The translations under genes and the position numbers were made by a program. Shown piece after piece: positions 1 through 7,263 of a stretch of 10,898 nt of DNA; position 1 is the stretch's first letter; each line of letters opens with the position of its first letter. Under the pieces are notes generated by a model that was not told where the DNA came from, searched no databases, and worked only from the letters and a program-made list of their open reading frames with translations. Origin of the DNA: Candidatus Krumholzibacteriia bacterium (GTDB taxonomy: Bacteria > Krumholzibacteriota > Krumholzibacteriia > G020349025); the NCBI GenBank assembly GCA_035649275.1, contig DASRJW010000156.1:1-10898 (forward strand), given 5' to 3'.

Positions 1-1611
1 GCGCGTCGAGTCCACGATCCCAGCTTCGATCAACCAGTCGGTCGCCTTCATGACGTCGGTGAACGGCTTGTCGCCGTGGGCGCCGAGGATGGATTCGCAG
101 AAGGCTTGTCCGGCCCCGGTCGAGCCGTGGAAGTTGACCAGGGCGACAGCGAATCCCCGCGAGGCGAGCAAGGCACCGTTCCAGCGGTAGTGGAACTGGT
201 CGATCCAGGCCCCGTGGGGGCCGCCGTGGAGAACCTGCAAGAGTGGCACCTTCTGTCCCGCCGCAGTTCCCGGCGGCAAGACGACGAACATCTGGACAGA
301 ATCGCCGCCGGCGCCCACGAAAGTCACGTCACGCACGCTGCCGAGGTCGAGCTGGGCGAGCCAATCGGAGTTGAAGTGCGTGAGCTGCCGGGCAGCGCCG
401 CCATCCCGTCGCGCCGTCCACAGATCCGCCGGCTCGGTGATGCTGTCCTTGGTGTAGAAGAGCTCGCCCTTCGCCCCCAAAGCCACGTTCCCCGTGTTGC
501 CACCGCGGACGAGGAGCTTCGGCATGCCGCCGTCGATTCCCAGGGAGTAGAGATGCGAGCGGCCGCGCTCCACGGCATGGAAGAACAAGGTCTTGCTGTC
601 GGCAGAGCAGACCCAGCCGCTCGCCTGACCATCCCAGTTCGGGGCGAGCTCGACGATCTTGCCGCTCTTGCGGTCGTAGCGCGCCAGGCGCTGGAAGTCC
701 GGGTCGATCTCGGGGCGGCGGTTGCGGCCGAAGACGATGTAGCGGCCATCGGACGTGTAGCGCGGCCGCGCATCATCGGCAGGATTGTCCGCCGTGAGAC
801 GTCGCGGCGTGCCTCCCGTCGCCGGGATGACGAGGACGTCGCTGTCGAGGGAGCGATAGGGCGGTTCCGTGATGTTGGCGCTGAAGGCGATCTCGCTCCC
901 GTCCGGGGCGATGTCCCAGGTGCCGCCCGGATCCATGAGATCCATGTAGCGGTTGGAGCCGGGAAGGAGATCGGTGCACTTGCGCGTCGCCAGGTCGAGG
1001 CGGAAGAGATGGGGCACCATCCCGTCGGTGAGCGGGTGGTCCCAGTAGCGCCACAACCGGTTCTCGCTGCGCTGCGCTTTCGTCTTGTCCTGCTTCTGCT
1101 CTTCCAAGCGTTTCTTCACCGCCGGGAAGTCGTCGTTCAGATCCGGCCAAGTGGAGGCGAGGAAGGCGATGCTCTTGCCGTCGGGGAACCAGCGTGGATC
1201 CGACACCGCCACCGGGAGCTGCGTGACACGCTCCGGCTCGCCGCCATCGAAGGAAAGCAGGTAGAGCTGCGCCGGATCGTCCCCGCGCTTGGAGACGTAT
1301 GCCAGCTGCCTGCCGTCGGGACTCCAGCGCGGGCTCGAGTCGGGACCCTCGTTCGTGGTGAGCCGGCGCGGCGGTGTCTTCCCGGCGGCGTCCACCACCC
1401 AGAGATCGCCCTGTCCTTTGTTGTCCGCGACCACATAGGTGGTGACGGTGAAAGCCAGCCAGCGGCCGTCGGGAGACGGAGCCGGCCCCCCGACGCGCTG
1501 CACGGCCCAGAGATCCTCTGCGGTCATCGGACGCTTCGGCGCCGCCGCCGCCGTCATCATGCTGGCGAGGACGAGCCCCGCCGCGATCCATGTCGCCATG
1601 CGCTGCCTCAT
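1..1611 (-). CDS. S9 family serine peptidase (prolyl oligopeptidase / acylaminoacyl-peptidase type), secreted, C-terminus cut off by window edge
   Basis: Reading leftward from the ATG at 1609-1611 gives 537 codons with no stop before base 1. The first 24 or so residues are a Sec signal peptide (basic start, hydrophobic core, run of Ala), so the enzyme is probably periplasmic or secreted. Residues about 30-430 form a TolB/WD40-like propeller with repeated 'SPDGRWLAF', 'SPDGRQLAYVS', 'FPDGKSIAFLAS' and 'TSDGRYIVFGR' motifs, as in S9C peptidases. The alpha/beta hydrolase part begins near 435 and shows the oxyanion-hole motif 'LHGGPHGAW' (first His about residue 462) and 'NFHGSTGAGQAF'. The catalytic GxSxGG, Asp and His should follow directly and lie outside the window, so activity cannot be judged. 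The start is supported by AGGAGG at 1620-1625, 8 bases upstream. It begins 24 bases after the GH47 stop, suggesting cotranscription. Family is clear from the sequence; exact peptide substrate is unknown. Confidence 0.93.
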   Translation of the reverse strand, partial: MRQRMATWIAAGLVLASMMTAAAAPKRPMTAEDLWAVQRVGGPAPSPDGRWLAFTVTTYVVADNKGQGDLWVVDAAGKTPPRRLTTNEGPDSSPRWSPDGRQLAYVSKRGDDPAQLYLLSFDGGEPERVTQLPVAVSDPRWFPDGKSIAFLASTWPDLNDDFPAVKKRLEEQKQDKTKAQRSENRLWRYWDHPLTDGMVPHLFRLDLATRKCTDLLPGSNRYMDLMDPGGTWDIAPDGSEIAFSANITEPPYRSLDSDVLVIPATGGTPRRLTADNPADDARPRYTSDGRYIVFGRNRRPEIDPDFQRLARYDRKSGKIVELAPNWDGQASGWVCSADSKTLFFHAVERGRSHLYSLGIDGGMPKLLVRGGNTGNVALGAKGELFYTKDSITEPADLWTARRDGGAARQLTHFNSDWLAQLDLGSVRDVTFVGAGGDSVQMFVVLPPGTAAGQKVPLLQVLHGGPHGAWIDQFHYRWNGALLASRGFAVALVNFHGSTGAGQAFCESILGAHGDKPFTDVMKATDWLIEAGIVDSTR

Positions 1612-1635
1612 CGCGCTCGCCTCCTCGAGAACCCT

Positions 1636-3024
1636 CTACCACGTACGTCGTAGCGGGTGTGCTTCGGTGTTGAAGACGGCGCCCTCGAGCGCCGGCACTG
1701 GTTCCGGGGTGAAGAGAAGGTAGAGATACTTGAGTGTCTCTGCCAGGAAGTAGCTCGGCATCAGATCACCCTTCTCCTTGGTGACCACGTCCTTCAAAGT
1801 CGTGTAGCCAGCTTCGGTGCGACAATGGATGGTGAGACCGGAGAAGAAGTCGCGGCCCATCTCGAGATAGGAGGGATCCTGCGTCGCGCGGTAGAGGGTG
1901 AACGCCGATTCCATGATCTCCGGGCGTAGGGGATAACCGGCGTGCACCACGCGCATGGCACGATAGTCGAGGACTTCAGGCTCGATGCCGTGCAGGCCCC
2001 ACATCGCGGAGCACGAGGTCTGCAGGCGCCGGGCCCGGTCGAGGTCGCCCGCCAGCGCCAGCACGGCGGGGAAGAAAGCGTGCAATGCCCCGAACTCCGT
2101 CGCCGTGCGCTCACCTGTCTCCATGTCCGCTTGTCCGTACCAGAGCTGGCCCTTGACCTCGTCGGCCAGAACCTCGTCGAGGGCGCGGCGGCTCGCCTGC
2201 CACATCCTTTCGCAATCCGTGTCGCCGAAGAGGAGCGAGCACTTGAGGAGGTACTCGTAGTAGGAGTCGATGCCACCGCCCACGTGGCTCGCCCGGCTGG
2301 TCCAGGCGCCGGTTTCGACATCGATCTCCTCGCCCACGAGACCGAGCTTCGACCGGCGCTCGTACAGCTGGACGAGGGCGCGTTTGGCTTTGTCGTAGAA
2401 GACCGGCTTCTTCGTGAGCTTGCTCAAGGTGCCGAACTCGAGGAGGAGCGTGCCGATCTCAGCCGGATTGCTGCGCGGCCCCGACACCGCGCCCGTCCGC
2501 AGGTTGACGAACATGTAGGGCATGCCGGTGGGCGACTCGAAGACCGGTAGGAGCCGCGTCCCCAGATCCTCGGCGAGCGCGAGCAGGCGCTTGTCGCCGC
2601 TCAGCTGGTAACTCGAGAGCAGGCCGCCCAGGAGACGGATGGTGATCTCGAAGTTCTTGACCACGATGTCCTTGTCGAAGGAGAGCTTCTCCACGATCAG
2701 GTTCTTCGCCTTTTCCGCCTCCGCCGTGCACCCGAGCAGGAGCAACGCATCCAGGGCGTCCACCGGCGTCATGTACAGCGATGCGCCGTACCAGTCGCGG
2801 CCGTTCTTGCTCAGGGGACGGAGCTCGTCGTGTCCCCAGGCGTATTGCTCGTAGGCATGCCAGGAGAAGAGGAGCTCGGAACGCACCTGCGCCGCCAGCG
2901 CGGCGCGGTCGATCGTCGGCGGCTTCGGGGGAACGTTGACGGGTGGCTTCGGTTCAGCCGCTGCCCCCGCCGTGAATGCGGCGGCGATGCAGAGTACGAA
3001 GAGTGAGTCGGCGAGCTTCGACAC
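1636..3024 (-). CDS. GH47 family alpha-1,2-mannosidase, secreted (bacterial class I mannosidase)
   Basis: The 462-residue product (from GTG at 3022-3024) matches GH47, inverting Ca2+-dependent exo-alpha-1,2-mannosidases known best from eukaryotic ER and Golgi N-glycan trimming. Visible family motifs in order are 'AWGHDELRPLSKNG' (about 62-75), 'NFEITIRLLGGLLSSY' (about 124-139), 'PTGMPYMFVNL', 'GGGIDSYYEYLLK' (about 249-261), 'YPLRPEIMES' (about 364-373), 'YFLAETLKYLYLLF' and 'VFNTEAHPL'. By family knowledge the likely acid is Glu126, with Asp253 and Glu369 as the other catalytic carboxylates and Thr453 as the calcium ligand; all are present. Residues 1-24 form a signal peptide ending 'AGAAA', so it acts outside the cytoplasm. 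The GTG start is chosen for the signal peptide and for GAGG 7 bases upstream (3032-3035). An in-frame ATG at 3079-3081 would add 19 residues but has AGAAGG touching the ATG. It is divergent from the GH92 gene and upstream of the S9 peptidase. Family assignment is firm; start is moderately sure. Confidence 0.92.
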   Translation of the reverse strand: MSKLADSLFVLCIAAAFTAGAAAEPKPPVNVPPKPPTIDRAALAAQVRSELLFSWHAYEQYAWGHDELRPLSKNGRDWYGASLYMTPVDALDALLLLGCTAEAEKAKNLIVEKLSFDKDIVVKNFEITIRLLGGLLSSYQLSGDKRLLALAEDLGTRLLPVFESPTGMPYMFVNLRTGAVSGPRSNPAEIGTLLLEFGTLSKLTKKPVFYDKAKRALVQLYERRSKLGLVGEEIDVETGAWTSRASHVGGGIDSYYEYLLKCSLLFGDTDCERMWQASRRALDEVLADEVKGQLWYGQADMETGERTATEFGALHAFFPAVLALAGDLDRARRLQTSCSAMWGLHGIEPEVLDYRAMRVVHAGYPLRPEIMESAFTLYRATQDPSYLEMGRDFFSGLTIHCRTEAGYTTLKDVVTKEKGDLMPSYFLAETLKYLYLLFTPEPVPALEGAVFNTEAHPLRRTW

Positions 3025-3212
3025 GGAGCAACCTCGAGGCGACGTGGCGACGAACCGGGCGCCGTGCTGCCGGCGCTCCATCCTTCTCGCAGCTTCGTGT
3101 CCTCACTATAGCACGCGCCGGCGGTCCCGATGCCGCGCTCGCGCCGGCCATCGCCCTCCTCCTGTACGATACTGCCCGGTGAACGAACCGAATCGTCGAG
3201 GTGCAGCACTAG
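3025..3212. promoter_or_regulatory. Divergent promoter region between GH47 and GH92 mannosidase genes
   Basis: This 188-base gap separates the two mannosidase starts and must hold promoters for both unless transcription enters from outside. On the minus strand TATAGT (reverse of 3105-3110) is a good -10 match and would give a leader of about 75 bases before the GTG of GH47. On the plus strand GATACT at 3168-3173 is a weaker -10 candidate, about 40 bases before the GH92 ATG. No convincing -35 box lies at the right distance for either, so sigma factor and exact start are unsure. GAGGTG at 3198-3203 is the likely ribosome binding site of GH92, 9 bases before the ATG. No clear operator palindrome was seen. 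The layout suggests shared control of the two enzymes, which is inference. Confidence 0.35.
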
Positions 3213-6200
3213 ATGACGCCCGCCATCCGTCTCGCCATGCTCGGCTGCTTCGCTTGGCACGCTCTTGTGCCGCAGGTGTCGACGGCGGCAGCGACGGCCA
3301 CGGCGCCGCCGGCCGATTGGGCTCGCTACGTCGATCCCTTCATCGGCACGGGCGAACACGGCCACACCTATCCCGGAGCAACGCTTCCCTTCGGTATGGT
3401 GCAGCTGAGTCCGGATACGCGTTTGAGTGGTTGGGATGGGTGCTCCGGTTATCACTTCAGCGACAGCGTCATCTACGGCTTCTCCCACACCCACCTGAGC
3501 GGCACCGGGATCCCCGACTACGGCGATATCCTGTTCATGCCACGGACGGGAAAGCCGCGCTGGAAGAACGGTGCAGGTGGCCCCCCCGGCACGGGCTACG
3601 GCTCCTCGTTCGACAAGTCGAGCGAACGCGCCGAACCGGGCTGGTACGCCGTCGAACTCACCGACACGAAGATCCAGGTGGAGCTCACGGTGACCGAACG
3701 CGCCGGTTTCCATCGCTACCGCTTCCCCGCCGGCGAACCCGCTCACGTGCTCGTCGACCTCGCCCACCGGGACTCGGTGCTCGACGCGGGACTGCGCATC
3801 GTGAGCCCGAGCGGCATCGAGGGCTGGCGGCGCTCGAGCGCTTGGGCGCGCGATCAGGTGGTCTACTTCGCCGCCCGGTTCTCGCGACCTTTCAGCCGCG
3901 CCACCCTCGCCACGGACGACCAACCCAGCCTCGAGATGAACGAGCTGCAGGGCAAGAGCGTCAAGGGCATTTTCGCCTTCGGTGCAGAAGGCGGCGAGCT
4001 CCTGGTGAAGGTCGGCATCTCCGCCGTGGACATCGACGGCGCTCGCCGCAACCTCGAAACCGAACTTCCTGGCTGGAACTTCGAGGCGGTGCGCTACGCC
4101 GCGCGCCTGCGCTGGGACGAGGCGCTCGGTCGCATCGAAACCACGGGCGGCACGGAGGAGCAACGGGTCGTCTTCTACACAGCGCTGTACCACAGCCTGC
4201 TGGCGCCCAATCTCTTCTCCGACGTGGACGGCCGCTACCGCGGCATGGATGGGGCCATCCACACCGCCGAGGATCGCCGCCAGTACACGGTGTTCTCGCT
4301 CTGGGACACCTTCCGCGCTGCGCACCCGCTCTACACGCTGATCGAGCCGGAGCGAGCCGGCGAGTTCGTTGCCACCTTCCTGGCGCAGGCCGAGCAAGGA
4401 GGCCGCCTTCCGGTGTGGGAGCTGGCGGGCAACGAAACGGACTGCATGATCGGGTACCACTCGGTGTCGGTGATCGCCGATGCCTGGAGCAAGGGCATCG
4501 GCGGCTTCGACGCCGAGCGTGCGCTCGACGCCATGGTCCACACCGCCAACCTCGACCACTTCGGTCTCGACGCATACAAGCGCCAGGGCTTCATCGGTGG
4601 CGAGGACGAACCCGAATCGGTGTCGAAAACCCTGGAGTACGCCTACGACGATTGGTGCATCGCCCAGATGGCCGCCGGCCTCGGCCGCGACGATGTGGCC
4701 CGGGAATTCGAGTGGCGTAGCCAGGGCTGGCGGCACCTCTTCGATCCGGAAACGCGCTTCTTACGCCCGCGCCGCAACCAGCGCTGGCTCTCCCCCTTCG
4801 ACCCCCGGCGCGTGGACCTCAACTACACCGAAGCGAACGCCTGGCAGTACACCTTCTTCGTCCCTCACGACGTACCCGGCCTCATGGCCGCCATGGGAGG
4901 CGAAAACGCCTTCGTGGCCAAGCTCGATTCCCTCTTCCAGGCCGAGAGCCACACCACCGGACGCGAGCAGGCCGACATCACTGGACGCATCGGACAGTAC
5001 GCCCACGGCAACGAGCCGAGCCATCATGTCGCCTGGCTCTATCATTACGCCGGACGGCCGGACAAAAGCGCCGAGCGCGTGCGGCAAATCCTGAGCAGCC
5101 TCTACGGCATCGGTCCCGCGGGGCTCTGTGGCAACGAAGATTGCGGTCAGCTCTCGAGCTGGTACGTGCTCGCCGCCATCGGCCTGTACCCCGTCTGTCC
5201 GGGCGCGAACGAATACCTCGTCGGCGCCCCGCTGTTCGACGTGGTCACCCTGCACCTGGACGACGATCGCACCTTCCGGATCCTTGCCCGCGGCGCGACG
5301 CAGCGGCCGTACATACGCAGCGCCCGCTTGGACGGCAAACGCCTCGAGCGCTCCTTCCTCCGCCACCAGGAGATCCGGCGGGGGAAGGAGCTCGTGCTCG
5401 AGCTCGAGCCCGCGCCCGGTTCGGATTGGGGCCGTCCTCCTGCGGCGCGGCCCGGTGCGCACGAAAAGCCCAAGGAGAAGGACATTCCTCTCCCCGCGCC
5501 GTTCGTGCGCGCCACGTCTGATGTCTTCGCCGACAGCCTCGTCGTCGCCCTCGGCTGCGCCGACCCGAGTGCCACGCTCCTCTGCGCGCGCGAGGATCCG
5601 TTTTCTACCCCAGTGGCGACACCCGCCTCCAGCGGGTGGACGCGCACCCGGAAGCCTTTCGTGCTGCGCCAGAGCACGCGACTCCGACTGCTGGCGGAAA
5701 GTGGCGCTCGGCACAGTCCCGTGGTCGAAGCCGTCTTCCATCGACTGCCGCATCGCTGGGAAGTGCGCCTGGAGACCTCGCCGAACCCGCAGTACACCGC
5801 CGGCGGCGCGTCGGCGCTCGTGGATGGTCTCCGCGGTGCCTCGAACTGGCGACTCGGCGGCTGGCAGGGCTACCAGGGCGTGGACTGCAGTGCGATCGTG
5901 GACCTGGGGACGACGCAGCGACTTCGGCGGGCTGGAGCCAGCTTCCTCCAGGACGTGGGGTCGTGGATCTGGATGCCGGCGGAGGTGGTGATCTCGGTGT
6001 CGAGCGATGGGCGGCGCTTCCGCCAGGTGGCCCGCTTGAAGCACGAGGTCCCGGACAAGGAGTACCGCATCGTCCAGGAAGACCTGACGGCGGAGCTCGA
6101 CGGAGTGTCGGCGCGCTACATCAAGATCGTGGCCCGCAACTACGGTACGATCCCCGCCTGGCATCCCGGCCATGGCAGCGGCGCCTTCATCTTCATCGAC

Positions 6201-6218
6201 GAGATCCTCATCGAATGA
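3213..6218 (+). CDS. GH92 family alpha-mannosidase, secreted, with C-terminal chitobiase-C-like and F5/8C-like modules
   Basis: The 1001-residue product has a signal peptide (about 1-28) and a GH92 catalytic region from about 38 to 740. GH92 enzymes are inverting, Ca2+-dependent exo-alpha-mannosidases that strip mannose from N-glycans and mannans. Diagnostic motifs are 'YVDPFIGTGEHGHTYPGA', 'LPFGMVQLSPDT', 'GFSHTHLSGTG', 'SLWDTFRAAHPLYTL', 'ELAGNETDCMIGYHS', 'HGNEPSHHVAWLY' and 'GNEDCGQLSSWYVL'. By family knowledge the catalytic acid should be the Glu of 'GNEPSHH' (Glu601), and the second carboxylates lie in 'GNEDCG' (Glu642/Asp643). After a Pro/Lys-rich linker (about 738-758), residues about 760-845 resemble a chitobiase/hexosaminidase C-terminal domain. 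Residues about 858-1001 resemble an F5/8 type C (CBM32-like) carbohydrate-binding domain, with 'ASNWRLGGWQGYQG' and 'ARYIKIVARNYG'. The protein is about 250 residues longer than a minimal GH92. The start has GAGGTG 9 bases upstream. Linkage specificity cannot be read from sequence. Confidence 0.95.
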   Translation: MTPAIRLAMLGCFAWHALVPQVSTAAATATAPPADWARYVDPFIGTGEHGHTYPGATLPFGMVQLSPDTRLSGWDGCSGYHFSDSVIYGFSHTHLSGTGIPDYGDILFMPRTGKPRWKNGAGGPPGTGYGSSFDKSSERAEPGWYAVELTDTKIQVELTVTERAGFHRYRFPAGEPAHVLVDLAHRDSVLDAGLRIVSPSGIEGWRRSSAWARDQVVYFAARFSRPFSRATLATDDQPSLEMNELQGKSVKGIFAFGAEGGELLVKVGISAVDIDGARRNLETELPGWNFEAVRYAARLRWDEALGRIETTGGTEEQRVVFYTALYHSLLAPNLFSDVDGRYRGMDGAIHTAEDRRQYTVFSLWDTFRAAHPLYTLIEPERAGEFVATFLAQAEQGGRLPVWELAGNETDCMIGYHSVSVIADAWSKGIGGFDAERALDAMVHTANLDHFGLDAYKRQGFIGGEDEPESVSKTLEYAYDDWCIAQMAAGLGRDDVAREFEWRSQGWRHLFDPETRFLRPRRNQRWLSPFDPRRVDLNYTEANAWQYTFFVPHDVPGLMAAMGGENAFVAKLDSLFQAESHTTGREQADITGRIGQYAHGNEPSHHVAWLYHYAGRPDKSAERVRQILSSLYGIGPAGLCGNEDCGQLSSWYVLAAIGLYPVCPGANEYLVGAPLFDVVTLHLDDDRTFRILARGATQRPYIRSARLDGKRLERSFLRHQEIRRGKELVLELEPAPGSDWGRPPAARPGAHEKPKEKDIPLPAPFVRATSDVFADSLVVALGCADPSATLLCAREDPFSTPVATPASSGWTRTRKPFVLRQSTRLRLLAESGARHSPVVEAVFHRLPHRWEVRLETSPNPQYTAGGASALVDGLRGASNWRLGGWQGYQGVDCSAIVDLGTTQRLRRAGASFLQDVGSWIWMPAEVVISVSSDGRRFRQVARLKHEVPDKEYRIVQEDLTAELDGVSARYIKIVARNYGTIPAWHPGHGSGAFIFIDEILIE

Positions 6219-6386
6219 GGCACGGGGCAGTTCCGAAGAGAGGCCGGCTTCGAAGCTCGGGGCGTCTCCGGTCCCCGGGTCGGAGCTGACCCCGAGGCCC
6301 CTACCAGACCGTGCAAGTTGGGGGATTTGCCCCCTCACCGCGAGACCGCCGCCGATGGCGCCTGGCGCCCGCAGCGCACACCTGGG

Positions 6387-6392
6387 TATACT
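6387..6392 (+). promoter_or_regulatory. Candidate -10 box for the lamin-tail-domain protein gene
   Basis: TATACT at 6387-6392 sits about 98 bases before the ATG at 6490 in the 271-base gap after GH92. It is the best -10-like hexamer in that gap and would place the transcript start near 6399. The expected -35 position (around 6363-6369) is GC-rich and has no TTGACA-like sequence, so the call rests on one hexamer. The same gap also holds a short hairpin (GGGTC 6277-6281 with GACCC 6288-6292) after GH92, without a T-run. Confidence 0.35.
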
Positions 6393-6489
6393 TTCGCCAC
6401 GGATCCAGTCACGGTTCGCGCGGACACCTCCCCCGGGGGGGAACTTCTGCATCGTATCCATTGGGCCCAACAGCAACAGGAGACACAGC

Positions 6490-7161
6490 ATGCGCATCGC
6501 AACTGCTGCCGTGATGAAGCGCGGGGTATGGGCTGCCGCCCTCGTTCTCGCCCTGGCCTTTGGCGCGAACGCCCAGCTCATCAACGAGGTCGATTCGGAC
6601 CAAGCGGGCAACGACGCCGGTGAGTTCGTCGAGCTGTTCGGGACGCCCGGCACGTCGTTGACCGGTTTGGTGATCGTCTTCTTCGACGGTTCTAGCGACC
6701 TGTCGTACGCTGCCTTCGATCTCGACGGTTTCTCCCTCGACGCCAACGGCTTCTTCGTCCTGGGGAACTCGGGTGTCCCAGGTGTCGACATGACCTTCAG
6801 CAACAACACCCTGCAGAACGGCGCCGACGCCGTGGCCCTCTACGCGGCGAACGGAAGCAACTTCCCCAACGGCACGGCGATCACGCTCACCAACCTCCGG
6901 GATGCCCTGGTGTACGACACCAGCGATGCCGACGACGCGGGACTGCTCGCGTTGCTGAACGCCAGCCAGCCGCAAGTGGACGAGAACGGCAGCGGCACGG
7001 GCACCGCCGTTTCCATGTCGCGCTGCCCTGACGGTGCCGGCGGCGCCCGCAACACCACGGCGTACACGCTGCAGGCCCCGACACCGAACGCAGCCAATCC
7101 CTGCACGGTGCCCGTGGGTCAGGAGACCTGGGGGAGGGTCAAGACCTACTACCGGGATTGA
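6490..7161 (+). CDS. Secreted lamin-tail-domain (LTD) protein
   Basis: The 223-residue product starts with a clear Sec signal peptide (Met1 to Ala28, 'ANA' before Gln29). Residues about 29-190 look like a bacterial lamin-tail domain, an Ig-like fold found in secreted and surface proteins: it opens 'LINEVDSD', then 'GEFVELFG', 'LVIVFFDG' and 'ANGFFVLGN'. The role of such domains in bacteria is mostly unknown; adhesion or a structural role is usual speculation. A low-complexity Asn/Ala/Pro stretch follows, and the protein ends 'ETWGRVKTYYRD', a short aromatic/basic tail that may be a sorting or anchoring tag. The start is set by AGGAG at 6478-6482, 7 bases upstream; the open frame reaches back to 6172 but that part overlaps GH92 and has no start signal. 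It is probably a single-gene unit, with a -10 candidate upstream and a terminator downstream. The two Cys (in 'SRCPDG' and 'NPCTV') could form a disulfide. Confidence 0.85.
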   Translation: MRIATAAVMKRGVWAAALVLALAFGANAQLINEVDSDQAGNDAGEFVELFGTPGTSLTGLVIVFFDGSSDLSYAAFDLDGFSLDANGFFVLGNSGVPGVDMTFSNNTLQNGADAVALYAANGSNFPNGTAITLTNLRDALVYDTSDADDAGLLALLNASQPQVDENGSGTGTAVSMSRCPDGAGGARNTTAYTLQAPTPNAANPCTVPVGQETWGRVKTYYRD

Positions 7162-7204
7162 GAGGCGGCGGCGTCTCGGTTGATCAGATCAGCGGAGCCA
7201 CACC

Positions 7205-7236
7205 ATGCCGGGGTCTTCGGGCTCCGGCATTTCTTT
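7205..7236 (+). terminator. Rho-independent terminator with UUCG tetraloop
   Basis: ATGCCGG (7205-7211) pairs perfectly with CCGGCAT (7224-7230). The inner GGTC / GGCT extends the stem to 11 base pairs with two G-U wobbles and closes a C(UUCG)G tetraloop at 7216-7219. TTCTTT follows at 7231-7236. It sits 43 bases after the stop of the lamin-tail-domain gene and between convergent genes. Read on the minus strand the hairpin has no T-run, so it mainly serves the plus strand. Confidence 0.8.
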
Positions 7237-7263
7237 GCGAGGTCAGGGGTCGCAACGTGCGCG

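Noticed and set aside
76-1653. Long plus-strand open frame of 525 codons opposite the S9 peptidase
   Set aside because: The product is low-complexity Arg/Ala/Val/Glu-rich with no family motif. The minus-strand frame carries a clear signal peptide, propeller and HGGPH motif. It is a GC-bias shadow.
1636-1653. Near-palindrome CTACcACGTACGTcGTAG at the end of GH47
   Set aside because: It lies in the last coding codons of GH47 and leaves almost no loop, so it is neither a terminator nor a convincing operator.
3223-3260. Lipobox-like 'AMLGC' in the GH92 signal peptide
   Set aside because: The -3 position is Met rather than Leu/Val/Ile, and the hydrophobic region continues past the Cys to a better 'STA' type cleavage site, so a lipoprotein is unlikely.
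2811-4736. 641-codon minus-strand frame opposite GH92, and the 2936-4720 plus-strand frame
   Set aside because: Both overlap GH92 and give compositionally biased, motif-free proteins. The GH92 frame explains the region fully.
6260-6300. GC-rich inverted repeats after GH92 as a possible terminator
   Set aside because: The best stem is only five base pairs (GGGTC/GACCC) and no T-run follows, so a terminator cannot be supported.
4761-6809. 682-codon minus-strand frame opposite the end of GH92 and the start of the LTD gene
   Set aside because: Spans two well-supported plus-strand genes and the gap between them; no recognisable motif and no ribosome binding site.
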